Positions 1-8,177 of a stretch of DNA of 32,620 bases are shown here, in pieces. Position numbers and translations under genes: made by a program. The first letter of the stretch is position 1, and each line of letters begins with the position of its first letter. Source of the DNA: an uncultured Acidobacteriota bacterium (lineage in GTDB: Bacteria; Acidobacteriota; Vicinamibacteria; Vicinamibacterales; UBA2999). The notes below the pieces were generated by a model, which saw nothing but the letters and a program-made list of their open reading frames with translations, was not told the origin of the DNA and did no database searches. Where the stretch lies: positions 20,600 through 53,219 of the forward strand of contig CADEFD010000015.1 of NCBI GenBank assembly GCA_902826515.1, written 5' to 3'.

Positions 1-348
1 CTGCTGATGACGCTCGGGCCCGCGTGCCTCGCGCTCGCGTGGGCGGAACGTGGGCGCGGCGCCGTGGCCCGGGTGCTTGCGATCTACGGCCGCGTGCCGC
101 TCTTCTTCTATGTCGCCCACATCGTCGTCGCCCACGCCGTGGCGGTGCTCCTCGCCTTCGCCCAGAGCGGCGCGTGGCGGCGGATTCAGGTGGTGACCCA
201 TCCCGAACAGGTGCCGCCGTGGTTCGGCCTGCCGCTGCCCGGCGTGTACGTCGCGTGGGTCGTCGTGGTGGCGCTGCTGTATGCGCCGTGCCGGGTGATG
301 GATCGGCTGAAGTCGTCGCGGCCCGAGTGGTGGTGGCGCTATCTGTGA
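1..348 (+). CDS. DUF1624 / heparan-alpha-glucosaminide N-acetyltransferase-like membrane protein, C-terminal fragment
   Basis: The frame is open from the first base of the window, so only the last ~115 residues are present. Two hydrophobic membrane segments are visible, one around the sequence PLFFYVAHIVVAHAVAVLLA and one around GVYVAWVVVVALLYAPC. The fragment ends in a short basic and aromatic tail (DRLKSSRPEWWWRYL). A PLFFYxxHI segment followed by a GVYxxW helix and a tail ending in WWxxYL is the usual end of DUF1624/HGSNAT-like multipass proteins, which are predicted to move acyl groups across the membrane. The acceptor cannot be told from this fragment. It converges with the VOC gene with only 13 bases between their stops. 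Family assignment rests on recall of the C-terminal pattern. Confidence 0.7.
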   Translation: MLMTLGPACLALAWAERGRGAVARVLAIYGRVPLFFYVAHIVVAHAVAVLLAFAQSGAWRRIQVVTHPEQVPPWFGLPLPGVYVAWVVVVALLYAPCRVMDRLKSSRPEWWWRYL

Positions 349-361
349 GCGGCGGCGGCGC

Positions 362-760
362 TCACGCGCGGTGGCGCGTCGGCAGCGGACTGCCGAAGCG
401 CAGCACGTTGCCATCCGGATCGCGCACGTAGAACTCGCGCATCCCCCAGGTCTGGTCGACGGGCCCGTCCTCGACCGGCGAGTCCGGCCGGCCGGGCGTC
501 GTCAGCCCCGCGGCCCGGAAGCGGCGGAAGAGCGCGTCCACGTCCTCGACGTAGAAGTAGACGGCGGCGCCGATCGCGCTGTCGCCGCTGAACGTGGACA
601 GGTGCACCTGCTGGCCGTCGAGCGACACCCCGACATAGACCGGTCCCCCCGGGCCTACGGCATACCGGAAATCCGGCGTGAAGCCGAGCGGCCCGGTGTA
701 GAACGCTTCGGCCGCGGCCGCATCCGTCACCCGCAGAATCGGGACGACGCGGGTGACCAT
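362..760 (-). CDS. VOC-superfamily (glyoxalase/bleomycin-resistance-like) protein
   Basis: A small cytosolic protein of about 132 residues with the paired beta-alpha-beta-beta-beta layout of vicinal-oxygen-chelate proteins. It opens with VTRVVPILRVTDAAAAEAFY, has YFYVEDVDALFRRFRAAG in the middle, and closes with the typical EFYVRDPDGNVLRFGSPLP. The residue pattern resembles the bleomycin-resistance-like branch rather than true glyoxalase I, so the substrate is unknown. The start is either ATG at 760, touching the upstream TGA by one base (TGATG), or GTG at 763, overlapping it by four. Either way translation is coupled to the aminotransferase gene. It is the last gene of a three-gene minus-strand operon. 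Confidence 0.85.
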   Translation of the reverse strand: MVTRVVPILRVTDAAAAEAFYTGPLGFTPDFRYAVGPGGPVYVGVSLDGQQVHLSTFSGDSAIGAAVYFYVEDVDALFRRFRAAGLTTPGRPDSPVEDGPVDQTWGMREFYVRDPDGNVLRFGSPLPTRHRA

Positions 761-1974
761 CACCGCAGTCCTTCCGCCACCGTCAGGAAACGGTCAATGT
801 CGGCGTCGGTGTTGAAGAGCGCCGGCGATACGCGGACCTGGGTGCCGTTTTCGCGCACGCTGACCGATGTCTTCGTATCGGCAAGGTGCTTCGCGACGGC
901 GTCGGCCGCCTTCGTCACCCGGAAGGCGACGATCGACGAGCGGTTGCCCTCGGGCGTGAGCACGGCGAAGCCGAGCGTGCGCAGGCCCCGCTGCAGCCGA
1001 TGAGCGAGCCCGACGGTGTGTGTCTCGATGCGATCGACGCCGACGCGCGTGATGTAGTCGAGCCCGGCGCCGAGCTGGTAGATCGGTCCGAACGCCGGGG
1101 TCGCATAGTCGAACTTCTTCGCCGTCTCGTAGATGCGGAAGTCCGTCGGCCCGAGCGTCTTCTCCACGTGCCGCCAGCCGTAGCGATCGACGGCGAGGCG
1201 CGGCAGCATGCTGCGCTTCACGTAGAAGGGGGCCACGCCGTAGCTGCCGAGCACCCACTTGTAGGTGCCGATGCACATCGCATCCACGCCGGCGGTCACG
1301 ACATCCACCGGGAACATGCCGACGGCCTGGATGGCGTCGGCGTAGCAGAAGGCGCCGTGGGCGTGCGCCAGGTCGGCAATGGCGCGCATGTCGTGTCGGA
1401 AGCCATTCTGGTGCGACACCCACGCCACCGAGACGAGCTTCGTGCGCCGGTTGACGAGCGGCTCGAGCTCCTTCACCGTGACGGCGCCACCCACCGCCTT
1501 CGCGATGCGCAGCTCCACGCCGGTGGTCTTCGCCATCTCGGAATAGAGCACGAACTCGGTTTCGTAATGCAGCTCGTCGATGACCACGTTGTCGCCGCGC
1601 GTGAGACCGAGCGAACGCGCCACCACGTTCTCGCCCTCGCTCGTGGTCGAGAGGAACGCGACCTCGTCGGGCGTGGCGCCGATGAGGCGGGCGTACTGCG
1701 CGCGCACCTCGTCGGTCTTCTTCAGCATGTCGACGAGCACGATCGGCGCGTAGCCCTTGGCGTCGGCGAAGGCACGGCCCACCTCGATGACCGGCAGTGG
1801 CGTCGGTGCGATGTAGGCCGCATTCAGCGACAGCACCGCCGAGGCCACCGGAAAGTCCGTGCGGACACCGAGCGGATCGGGCGCCGCCTGCGCGGGCGCT
1901 TCCGCGGGGGGAAGGGCAGAGAAGCCGGCCATGGCCGGCAGCGCCGTGAGCATCGTGCGACGGGAGACAGCCAT
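760..1974 (-). CDS. Class V aminotransferase-fold PLP enzyme with Tat-type signal peptide
   Basis: A 404-residue PLP-dependent fold-type I protein of the NifS/isopenicillin-epimerase-like class V group. The N-terminus has SRRTMLT followed by a hydrophobic, Ala-rich stretch to about residue 30, which matches a twin-arginine signal. The catalytic domain has STTSEGENVVARSLGL (phosphate-binding region, ~109-124), VSHQNGFRHDM (~187-196), the cofactor Asp in YADAIQ (Asp212) and the Schiff-base Lys in GTYKWVLGSYG (Lys239). ATG at 1974 is chosen because GAGG lies six bases upstream and because it starts the signal peptide. It lies 26 bases after the creatininase-like gene and overlaps the VOC gene. 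Related enzymes act as desulfurases, lyases or epimerases; the reaction here is unknown. Export of a folded, PLP-loaded enzyme would explain the Tat signal. Confidence 0.88.
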   Translation of the reverse strand: MAVSRRTMLTALPAMAGFSALPPAEAPAQAAPDPLGVRTDFPVASAVLSLNAAYIAPTPLPVIEVGRAFADAKGYAPIVLVDMLKKTDEVRAQYARLIGATPDEVAFLSTTSEGENVVARSLGLTRGDNVVIDELHYETEFVLYSEMAKTTGVELRIAKAVGGAVTVKELEPLVNRRTKLVSVAWVSHQNGFRHDMRAIADLAHAHGAFCYADAIQAVGMFPVDVVTAGVDAMCIGTYKWVLGSYGVAPFYVKRSMLPRLAVDRYGWRHVEKTLGPTDFRIYETAKKFDYATPAFGPIYQLGAGLDYITRVGVDRIETHTVGLAHRLQRGLRTLGFAVLTPEGNRSSIVAFRVTKAADAVAKHLADTKTSVSVRENGTQVRVSPALFNTDADIDRFLTVAEGLR

Positions 1975-2000
1975 GGCGGACCTCGTGTTGTGCGGGCCGG

Positions 2001-2876
2001 CTACTGCGCGGCCGTGGCCGGTGTGCTCAGGAGCTGCTTGATCTGGCGTACGGCATAGTCGCTCTTCATCTCGAAGAGCCGCTTGCCGAGTTCCGCCGAC
2101 GAGCGGCGGCCATCGCCGGTGATGCCGTTGTTGACGCGCGGCGCGCCGGCGGCCGGACGCTGCCCGGGCGGCGGCACGGGATCGCCAAGCGCGTCCTTCA
2201 CCAGTTCCTTGCGCACCCAGCCCTTGTCGCCGCCGAGGTAGAGCATCTCGGAGGTGTCGGGGATGCCGGCGTGCGCGCTGGCCGGGTAGCCTTCCTTCGT
2301 GAGCCACGTGTTGAAGTCGTCGTTGGCCTTGCCGTAGACCTCGTCGCAGTAGACGACGCGGATGCCCTTGCCGGCGTACTTGGCGTCGAGCTTCGCGGCC
2401 ACCGACTTCAACTGCGCCTGTCCGCCACCGTGATCGCCCATCAGCACGACGTTCCTGAAGCCGGTTTTGATGAGCTCTTCGGCGACCTGCTCGTTGATGG
2501 CTTCGAAGATCTCGTTCGTGAGACCGATGGTGCCGGGCAGGTCCGCACTGGCGCGGTTCGGCGAGAAGGGCAGCACCGGCGCCGCGATGGCGTTGCCGAG
2601 CTTGAGGGCGATGTCGCGCACCTGTTCACGGCCGAGCAGCGTGTGGCCGCCGTTGACGTTCTGCGGGCCGCGCTGTTCGGTGCCGCCGTTGTAGACGAGC
2701 GCCGTGGTCCTGCCGGCGGCGAGCGCCTGCTTCACCTCGGGCCACGTCATCATCTCGAACTCGACGTTCGGCGTGCGCGTCGTCGCCGCGCCGGGCGCCA
2801 CACCCTGCGCGTTCGCGGCGCCTGCCACCGCCATCACCGCCGCCATCGCCAGTCCGCTCCACGTGCCGTATCGCAT
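2001..2876 (-). CDS. Secreted creatininase-family amidohydrolase-like protein
   Basis: A 291-residue protein with a Sec signal peptide ending near ANAQG (residue ~24), followed by a creatininase fold. Visible landmarks are EMMTWPEVKQALAAG, the metal-site region NGGTEQRGPQNVNGGH (Glu67-Gln68-Arg69 ... His78), LPGTIGLTNEIFEAINE, and VVLMGDHGGGQAQ (Asp148-His149). Classical creatininase has Glu-x-His ... Asp at the first site; here the His is Arg69 and the Asp is His78, so metal binding or chemistry may differ. ATG at 2876 starts the signal peptide and has a GGAAG-like site upstream. It is the first gene of the operon with the Tat aminotransferase and VOC genes. Family members hydrolyse cyclic or linear amides; no substrate is claimed. 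Confidence 0.85.
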   Translation of the reverse strand: MRYGTWSGLAMAAVMAVAGAANAQGVAPGAATTRTPNVEFEMMTWPEVKQALAAGRTTALVYNGGTEQRGPQNVNGGHTLLGREQVRDIALKLGNAIAAPVLPFSPNRASADLPGTIGLTNEIFEAINEQVAEELIKTGFRNVVLMGDHGGGQAQLKSVAAKLDAKYAGKGIRVVYCDEVYGKANDDFNTWLTKEGYPASAHAGIPDTSEMLYLGGDKGWVRKELVKDALGDPVPPPGQRPAAGAPRVNNGITGDGRRSSAELGKRLFEMKSDYAVRQIKQLLSTPATAAQ

Positions 2877-2977
2877 GATCGCTCGCTTCCGTGGCCGGAT
2901 CCGGTCCGCCTCTCGCAGGCGGCCGCCGGCACATCGCGCCCCAAGGATAGCCGAGGGCCGGGACGGGAAGTGCGGGC

Positions 2978-2983
2978 GATAAT
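2978..2983 (+). promoter_or_regulatory. Possible -10 element of the first sulfatase-fold gene
   Basis: GATAAT matches the TATAAT consensus at five of six bases and is followed by six bases and then the GTG start codon. Transcription would begin at or next to the start codon, giving a leaderless message. No convincing -35 box was seen. Confidence 0.3.
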
Positions 2984-2989
2984 GACGCG

Positions 2990-4867
2990 GTGCGGATCGT
3001 TCGACTCCTGAGCTGCTGGGCGTGCGCGGCGCTCGTCGCCACCGGCTGCGGACGCGCGGGCGAGACGCCGGGCGCACCGGCGACGGGGGCGACCGCGGCC
3101 GTGCCGCGCCACGTGCTGCTCATCACGATCGACACCTTGCGCGCCGATCGGGTGGGGGCCTACGGCTACACCAAGGCGCGCACGCCCCACCTCGACGCGC
3201 TGGCCGCGGCCGGACTGACCGCCACGCGCGCCTATGCCACGGCCCCCGTGACGCTGCCCTCACACGCGTCGATACTGAGCGGACGGTATCCGCCGGCGCA
3301 CGGCGCCCGTCACAACGGCGTGGCGATGGGGGAGGGCGTGCCCACCCTCGCCACCACCTTCAAGGCGGCAGGTTTTGCGACCGGCGCCTTCGTCAGCGCG
3401 TTTCCGCTCGACCGCCGGTTCGGCCTCGCCGCCGGCTTCGACGCGTACGGCGATCGCTGGGCGCGTGGTCCCGACGGCCGGCCCGCCGACGAACGCGCCG
3501 GCCAGCTCACGGTGGACGAGGCGCTGGCGTGGCGCCGAAGCACGGGAGACGCCCGCACGTTCCTGTGGGTGCATCTCTTCGAGCCGCACGCGCCGTACGG
3601 GGATGCTGCCTCCGGGCGTCCGCTGAGCGATCGCTACGACGACGAAATCGCCGAGGCGGATCGCCAGGTCGGCCGTCTGCTCGACGGACTCGGCGCCGCC
3701 CGCGCGGAGACCCTGATCGTCGTCACGGCCGATCACGGCGAGGCCTTCGGCGAACACGGCGAGATCGGTCACAGCCTGTTCGTCTACGACACGACGCTGC
3801 AGGTGCCGCTCATCCTCGCGGGACCAAGGGCGGCCCGCGGCCTGCTGCCGGATCCCGTGTCGCTCGTGGACATCGCTCCGACCGTGCTGGCGGCCACCGG
3901 GGTGGCGGCACCGGCGCCGCTCGATGGTGAGGTCCTGCGGCAGGACCGTGGCGTGCTGCCGCAGGACGACCCGCCGCGTCAGCTCTATGCCGAGACCTCG
4001 GCGCCGTTCGAGGACTTCGGCTGGAGCCCGCTGCGATCGGTGCGGGCCGGCACGTCGAAGTACATCCTCGCGCCGACGCCCGAGTTCTACGACCTCGCGG
4101 CGGATGCCGGCGAGACGACCAACCTCGCGGCCGCGCGTCCGGCCGACGCCGCGCGGCTCAAAGCCGCGGTGGCCACGTTCACCGCGGGGCGCGCGCCCGC
4201 GCCGGCCGGCGCCACGACACCCGAGGCCCGTCGCCGGCTGCAGGCGCTCGGTTACCTCGGAGGCGCCGGGCCGACGGCCGGGCAGCCGCTCGCCGACCCG
4301 AAAGACCGCCGGGTGCTGGCGGCGCGCCTGGCCGAGGTGACCTCGGGCGAACTCACGGGCGCCGCGCTCGAGGCGGCGCTCGAGCGCATCCTCGCCGACG
4401 ATCCCGGGAACCCGCAGGCGGCGCTGCGCCTCGGCTACGCGCGCGTGGCGCGCGGCGACTGCCGCGGGGCCGCGCCACACTTTCGCGCGGCAATCGCCGC
4501 TGCCATGCCGACAGCCGACGCCCATCTGGGTCTGGCCGCCTGCCTCACGACCGAGCGGCGCCTGCCGGAGGCGCTGCGGGTGCTCGACCAGGCCGCCGCG
4601 GTCGAACCGGGCAATCCCGTCGTGCTCGCCAATCAGGGGCTGCTGCGGTCGGATGGCGGCACGCCCGCCGCCGCCGTGCCGTTCTTCGAGCGGGCGCTGG
4701 CGCTCGATCCTGATCTGCATCAGGCCCGGTTCGGCCTGGCCATCGCGTTCGCCCGTACCGGGGACCGGGTGTCCGCGGCGCGCGAGGCCACGACCCTCCT
4801 CAGCCGCCTGCCGGCCGGTGCGCCTCAACGTCCCGAAGTCGAACGCCTCCTGGGCGCCCTGCGCTGA
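2990..4867 (+). CDS. Sulfatase-fold (alkaline phosphatase superfamily) lipoprotein with C-terminal TPR repeats
   Basis: A 625-residue protein. The N-terminus is a signal peptide ending in a lipobox-like LVATGC (Cys20). The alkaline-phosphatase fold follows: VLLITIDTLRADRVG (metal Asp48), TLPSHASILSG (Thr88 at the nucleophile position), EPHAPY (His200) and VVTADHGEAFGEHGEIGHS (Asp248-His249). True sulfatases have Cys or Ser there, within C/S-x-P-x-R, for conversion to formylglycine; this one has T-L-P-S-H, so sulfatase activity is doubtful and a Thr-nucleophile hydrolase or transferase is possible. From about residue 430 there are TPR-like helical pairs (NPQAALRLGYARVARGD, PVVLANQGLLRSDGG). 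The start is GTG with no Shine-Dalgarno sequence; GATAAT ends seven bases before it. It is a paralogue of the gene at 8215-10239. Confidence 0.88.
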   Translation: MRIVRLLSCWACAALVATGCGRAGETPGAPATGATAAVPRHVLLITIDTLRADRVGAYGYTKARTPHLDALAAAGLTATRAYATAPVTLPSHASILSGRYPPAHGARHNGVAMGEGVPTLATTFKAAGFATGAFVSAFPLDRRFGLAAGFDAYGDRWARGPDGRPADERAGQLTVDEALAWRRSTGDARTFLWVHLFEPHAPYGDAASGRPLSDRYDDEIAEADRQVGRLLDGLGAARAETLIVVTADHGEAFGEHGEIGHSLFVYDTTLQVPLILAGPRAARGLLPDPVSLVDIAPTVLAATGVAAPAPLDGEVLRQDRGVLPQDDPPRQLYAETSAPFEDFGWSPLRSVRAGTSKYILAPTPEFYDLAADAGETTNLAAARPADAARLKAAVATFTAGRAPAPAGATTPEARRRLQALGYLGGAGPTAGQPLADPKDRRVLAARLAEVTSGELTGAALEAALERILADDPGNPQAALRLGYARVARGDCRGAAPHFRAAIAAAMPTADAHLGLAACLTTERRLPEALRVLDQAAAVEPGNPVVLANQGLLRSDGGTPAAAVPFFERALALDPDLHQARFGLAIAFARTGDRVSAAREATTLLSRLPAGAPQRPEVERLLGALR

Positions 4868-5143
4868 CCGGGACGAACGGCCAAGGATCCAATTTGAACC
4901 TGAAAATCTCCGGGCCCGCCCCAATTTTCCGGTGAGTTGTACCCGAATGTCACCGGGTATTTGGATGTGTCTCCGCACGCGCCGTCGCGACGCTGGCGGG
5001 ATCCCGCGAAATCCTGCGATCTCTGAAGCCAGGGGGCCGCTGGGACGAACGGGCCCCGGTTGGTCCGGCGATTGCTCTAGAACGGACGTTACGTATTGTC
5101 CTTCGGGCCGCAGGTGCGTGCCCGTCAGGGGGAGAGACAGCAT
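4868..5143. other. Intergenic region upstream of the TonB-dependent receptor gene
   Basis: A 276-base gap, the longest in the window, less GC-rich than its surroundings at 4890-4970. It holds an inverted repeat CCGGTGA (4929-4935) / TCACCGG (4950-4956), and an 11-base direct repeat GGGACGAACGG at 4870-4880 and 5042-5052. A weak promoter-like pair, TTGCTC (5072-5077) and TATTGT (5094-5099) 16 bases apart, lies about 45 bases before the receptor start. A purine-rich Shine-Dalgarno stretch (GGGGGAGAG) sits at about 5128-5136. I see no coding potential and no RNA family I can name. Confidence 0.4.
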
Positions 5144-8059
5144 ATGAAAAGGTTCATCCTGGCGCTCGTGGCCAGCCTCATCTGGGCGACCGCCGCAGAT
5201 GCACAGCAGACCACCGGCACCATCATCGGGCGCGTGCTCGACGACCAGGGCGCGGCCATTCCCGGCGCGACCATCACGGTGACCAGCCCGAGCACGGGCT
5301 TCGTGCGCACCGATGTGAGCGACGCCGAAGGCGTCTACCGCCTGCGCGCGCTGCCGGTGGGCACGTTCGATCTCGCGGTCGAGCTGGCCGGCTTCGCGTC
5401 GCTCGATCGCAAGGGCGTCGTGGTCAACGTCGGCCAGACCATCACGATCGACTTCTCGCTCAAGGTCGCGGCGCTCGCCGAGACGGTCATCGTCACCGGC
5501 CAGACGCCGCTCATCGAAGCCACCGTGTCGTCGGTGGGCGGTGTGGTCGACATCCAGCGCATCGAGAGCATTCCGCTCAACGGCCGCCAGTTCGCGAACC
5601 TCGCGGCGACGCTGCCGGGCGTGGGCCTCGGCAACCACTCCGACCCCACCAAGAGCACGCAGTACTCGCCGCAGATCAACGGCGGCAACGGCCGCAACGT
5701 CAACTACCAGATCGACGGTGGTGACAACAACGACGACACCGTCGGCGGCCTGCTGCAGCTCTTCCCGCTCGAGGCGATCCAGGAGTTCAACTTCGTCACC
5801 TCGCGCGCCAAGGCCGAAAACGGCCGCAGCAACGGCGGCGTCATGAACATCGTCACGAAGAGCGGCACCAACAGCTACCGCGGCAGCTTCTTCGAGCTCT
5901 TCCGCGACAAGTCGCTGAACTCGATCACGACCACCGAGAAGAACGCCGGCGCCGACAAGCAGGACTACCGCCGCAACCAGTTCGGCGGCAGCTTCGGCGG
6001 TCCGATCATCAAGGACAAGGTGCACTACTTCGGCGCCGCCGAGCGCACGCAGCAGGACACCAAGCAGGTCGTCAACACGCGCGGGCTGTTCCCGAGCGAA
6101 GACGGCACGTTCGACACGCCCTACCGCGAGACGCTGGTGAACGTGAAGGTCACCGCCAACGCCACCCAGAACCAGTATCTGTCGGTGCGCTACGGCCGCA
6201 ACCAGAACTCGCAGCCCTACGGCGCCACCTCGCTCAAGCCGGTCAACGGCTGGGGTGAGAGCACGAACGAGTTCAACTCGATCAACGCCAATCACAACTG
6301 GGTCGTGAACGGCAGCATGCTGAACGAGTTCATCTTCCAGTACGCCGACTTCGCGAACAACATCTCGGCCAACAGCCAGGATCCGTACGAGAGCTTCCCG
6401 AACGGCGTCGCCATCGGCCAGAGCCCGAACACGCCGCAGACCACCGAGCAGAAGAAGTGGCAGTTCCGCAACGACTTCTCGTGGCACGTCACCGGCATGG
6501 GCGGCGTCGGCCACGACTTCAAGGCCGGCGTGAACTTCATCAACGAGCCGCGCCTCTTCATCACCTTCAACTCGGGCAAGGGCGTCGTGCAGCACACGCA
6601 CCTGACCGACGTGGTGGGCGGCCCGATCTCGGTCATCACGCTGAACGACGGCGACGCCTCGGCCAACATCCCGCTGAAGCAGTACGCCGGCTACATCCAG
6701 GACGACTGGGCGGTGAGCGACAACCTCACGCTCAACATCGGCCTGCGCTACGACCTCATCACCGGCTACCAGTTCGACCAGTCGAAGAACCCCAACTTCG
6801 TCCTGATGCAGGCCGCCGGCAAGGCCGGCCTGCTGACCGGCATCAAGGGGCTCGAGAACTTCGGCAAGGATCCGAAGAACGACACCAACAACTGGCAGCC
6901 GCGTCTCGGCTTCGCCTACACCCTGCGCGGCGGCAAGGACGTGCTGCGCGGCGGCTGGGGCATCTACATGGACATGGCGTACACCAACTCGAACGCGCTC
7001 TTCGCGGCGAGTGACGCCACCGGCAAGGGCTTCGGCGCCGTGGTCTCGATCGACAACCAGTCGGGCATCCGCAATCCGGACGGCTCGTTCTACCGCGTCG
7101 GCCAGCCGCTCGCCAACATCCTGAGCCAGAACCAGTCGAGCGGCGGCACGCCGGTGTTCGGCCAGTTCACCGACCCGCGTCTCCAGATGCCGTACACGCG
7201 CCAGACGTCGCTCGGCTACTCGTTCCAGCTCTCCGAGTCGATGGTCCTCACGGTGGACGGCGTGCGCGCCGATGGCCGCAACCTGAACTCGCGTCCGCGC
7301 ATCAACGTCGGCACGGTCGGCGCGGGCAATGCCGGCGCGCGTCAGCTCGCGTTCCTCGGCGTGCAGCCGGCGGCCGTGGGCACGCGTCCGGCGATCAGCG
7401 AAGCCGAGAGCGACTACACGGCGCTCATCACCGGCTTCAAGCGCCGCATGACCAACAACCTCGACCTGACGGCCACTTACACACTGGCCAAGGCGAACAG
7501 CCAGATCGGCTCGGCGGCCGACGAACTGAACGCCAACAACCTGCAGGACGCCCGTCTCCTCTATGACGACGACCGCGTCAACGGCCCCACGTCGCGCACC
7601 GATGCGCGCCATCAGGGCTCGATCGCCGCGGTGTACCTGTTCAAGGGCTTCACCGTGGCGCCGACGTTCTTCTACCGCTCGCGTCTGCCGCTTGCGACCA
7701 TCACGGGTGTCGATACCAACCTGAACCGCGAGAACAACGACATCACGACCCGCGCCTACCAGTACACGGGCGTCGGCGAAGCGCCGAAGGACATCGGCGA
7801 GTGCAAGACCTACAACTGCAGCCGCGGGGCGTGGCGCACGCAGGCCAACCTGCGTCTGTCGTACGACATCCGGATCAAGGGCAGCGCGCGCGTCACGGCT
7901 ATCGCCGAGGCGTTCAACCTGTTCAACGCCGAGAACCCGGGCTTCGCGCTCGTGCAGAACCAGACGAGCACGTCGTTCATGCAGCCGAACGCGTTTGCCG
8001 GCGACTTCCAGCAGAGCGAGCAGCGCCTGGCACAGGTCGGCTTCCGCTTCTCGTTCTAA
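5144..8059 (+). CDS. TonB-dependent receptor, Oar-like, with N-terminal carboxypeptidase-regulatory-like domain
   Basis: A 971-residue outer-membrane receptor. A Sec signal peptide (MKRFILALVASLIWATAADA) is followed by a carboxypeptidase-regulatory-like beta-sandwich (~22-105; GTIIGRVLDDQGAAIPGATITV). Next come a plug domain (~110-225; IPLNGRQFANLAATLPGV, then INGGNGRNVNYQIDGGDNND) and a long beta-barrel ending in VGFRFSF, with the terminal Phe expected of outer-membrane barrels. GGSFGGPIIKDKVHYFGAAE is typical of Acidobacteriota receptors of this type. ATG at 5144 is preceded by GGGGGAGAG. Codon use is strongly biased to C-ending codons, suggesting high expression. It is flanked by two sulfatase-fold lipoproteins and followed by a strong terminator. 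The substrate is unknown; such receptors usually take up large carbohydrates, peptides or metal complexes. Confidence 0.95.
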   Translation: MKRFILALVASLIWATAADAQQTTGTIIGRVLDDQGAAIPGATITVTSPSTGFVRTDVSDAEGVYRLRALPVGTFDLAVELAGFASLDRKGVVVNVGQTITIDFSLKVAALAETVIVTGQTPLIEATVSSVGGVVDIQRIESIPLNGRQFANLAATLPGVGLGNHSDPTKSTQYSPQINGGNGRNVNYQIDGGDNNDDTVGGLLQLFPLEAIQEFNFVTSRAKAENGRSNGGVMNIVTKSGTNSYRGSFFELFRDKSLNSITTTEKNAGADKQDYRRNQFGGSFGGPIIKDKVHYFGAAERTQQDTKQVVNTRGLFPSEDGTFDTPYRETLVNVKVTANATQNQYLSVRYGRNQNSQPYGATSLKPVNGWGESTNEFNSINANHNWVVNGSMLNEFIFQYADFANNISANSQDPYESFPNGVAIGQSPNTPQTTEQKKWQFRNDFSWHVTGMGGVGHDFKAGVNFINEPRLFITFNSGKGVVQHTHLTDVVGGPISVITLNDGDASANIPLKQYAGYIQDDWAVSDNLTLNIGLRYDLITGYQFDQSKNPNFVLMQAAGKAGLLTGIKGLENFGKDPKNDTNNWQPRLGFAYTLRGGKDVLRGGWGIYMDMAYTNSNALFAASDATGKGFGAVVSIDNQSGIRNPDGSFYRVGQPLANILSQNQSSGGTPVFGQFTDPRLQMPYTRQTSLGYSFQLSESMVLTVDGVRADGRNLNSRPRINVGTVGAGNAGARQLAFLGVQPAAVGTRPAISEAESDYTALITGFKRRMTNNLDLTATYTLAKANSQIGSAADELNANNLQDARLLYDDDRVNGPTSRTDARHQGSIAAVYLFKGFTVAPTFFYRSRLPLATITGVDTNLNRENNDITTRAYQYTGVGEAPKDIGECKTYNCSRGAWRTQANLRLSYDIRIKGSARVTAIAEAFNLFNAENPGFALVQNQTSTSFMQPNAFAGDFQQSEQRLAQVGFRFSF

Positions 8060-8064
8060 GAACC

Positions 8065-8095
8065 GGGGCTCGGGGCCAGGGCCCCGGGGCTCGGG
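8065..8095 (+). repeat. G-tract repeat, possible G-quadruplex, just after the receptor gene
   Basis: Five runs of three or four G occur at 8065-8068, 8072-8075, 8079-8081, 8086-8089 and 8093-8095, separated by three- or four-base spacers. The segment is an imperfect direct repeat of CCGGGGCTCGGG (8063-8074 and 8084-8095). The transcript would carry it between the stop codon and the terminator. Confidence 0.45.
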
Positions 8096-8112
8096 TTTCC
8101 AGCGTCACACAG

Positions 8113-8147
8113 CGGGGCGCGTCCTTCGGGACGCGCCCCGTTTTCTT
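8113..8147 (+). terminator. Intrinsic terminator of the TonB-dependent receptor gene
   Basis: A perfect 12-bp stem (8113-8124 with 8129-8140) closes on a TTCG tetraloop and is followed directly by TTTTCTT. The stem is almost all G-C and the loop is the extra-stable UUCG type. It ends plus-strand transcription before the convergent sulfatase-fold gene. Confidence 0.93.
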
Positions 8148-8177
8148 GTACGGCCGCGGCCAGGGCACATGTTTGCT

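Noticed and set aside
760..1974. Reading the class V aminotransferase-fold gene as egtE, the missing ergothioneine lyase
   Set aside because: Export signal, different operon and 9 kb distance from egtBD argue against it; only the broad fold agrees.
2990..4867. Naming the two sulfatase-fold proteins as sulfatases with formylglycine
   Set aside because: The catalytic position is Thr in both, which is not a formylglycine precursor.
3260..7612. Very long open frame on the minus strand (1450 codons) opposite the sulfatase-fold and receptor genes
   Set aside because: Rich in Arg, Ala, Val and Glu with no domain, and it lies opposite two well-supported genes; an effect of high-GC codon bias.
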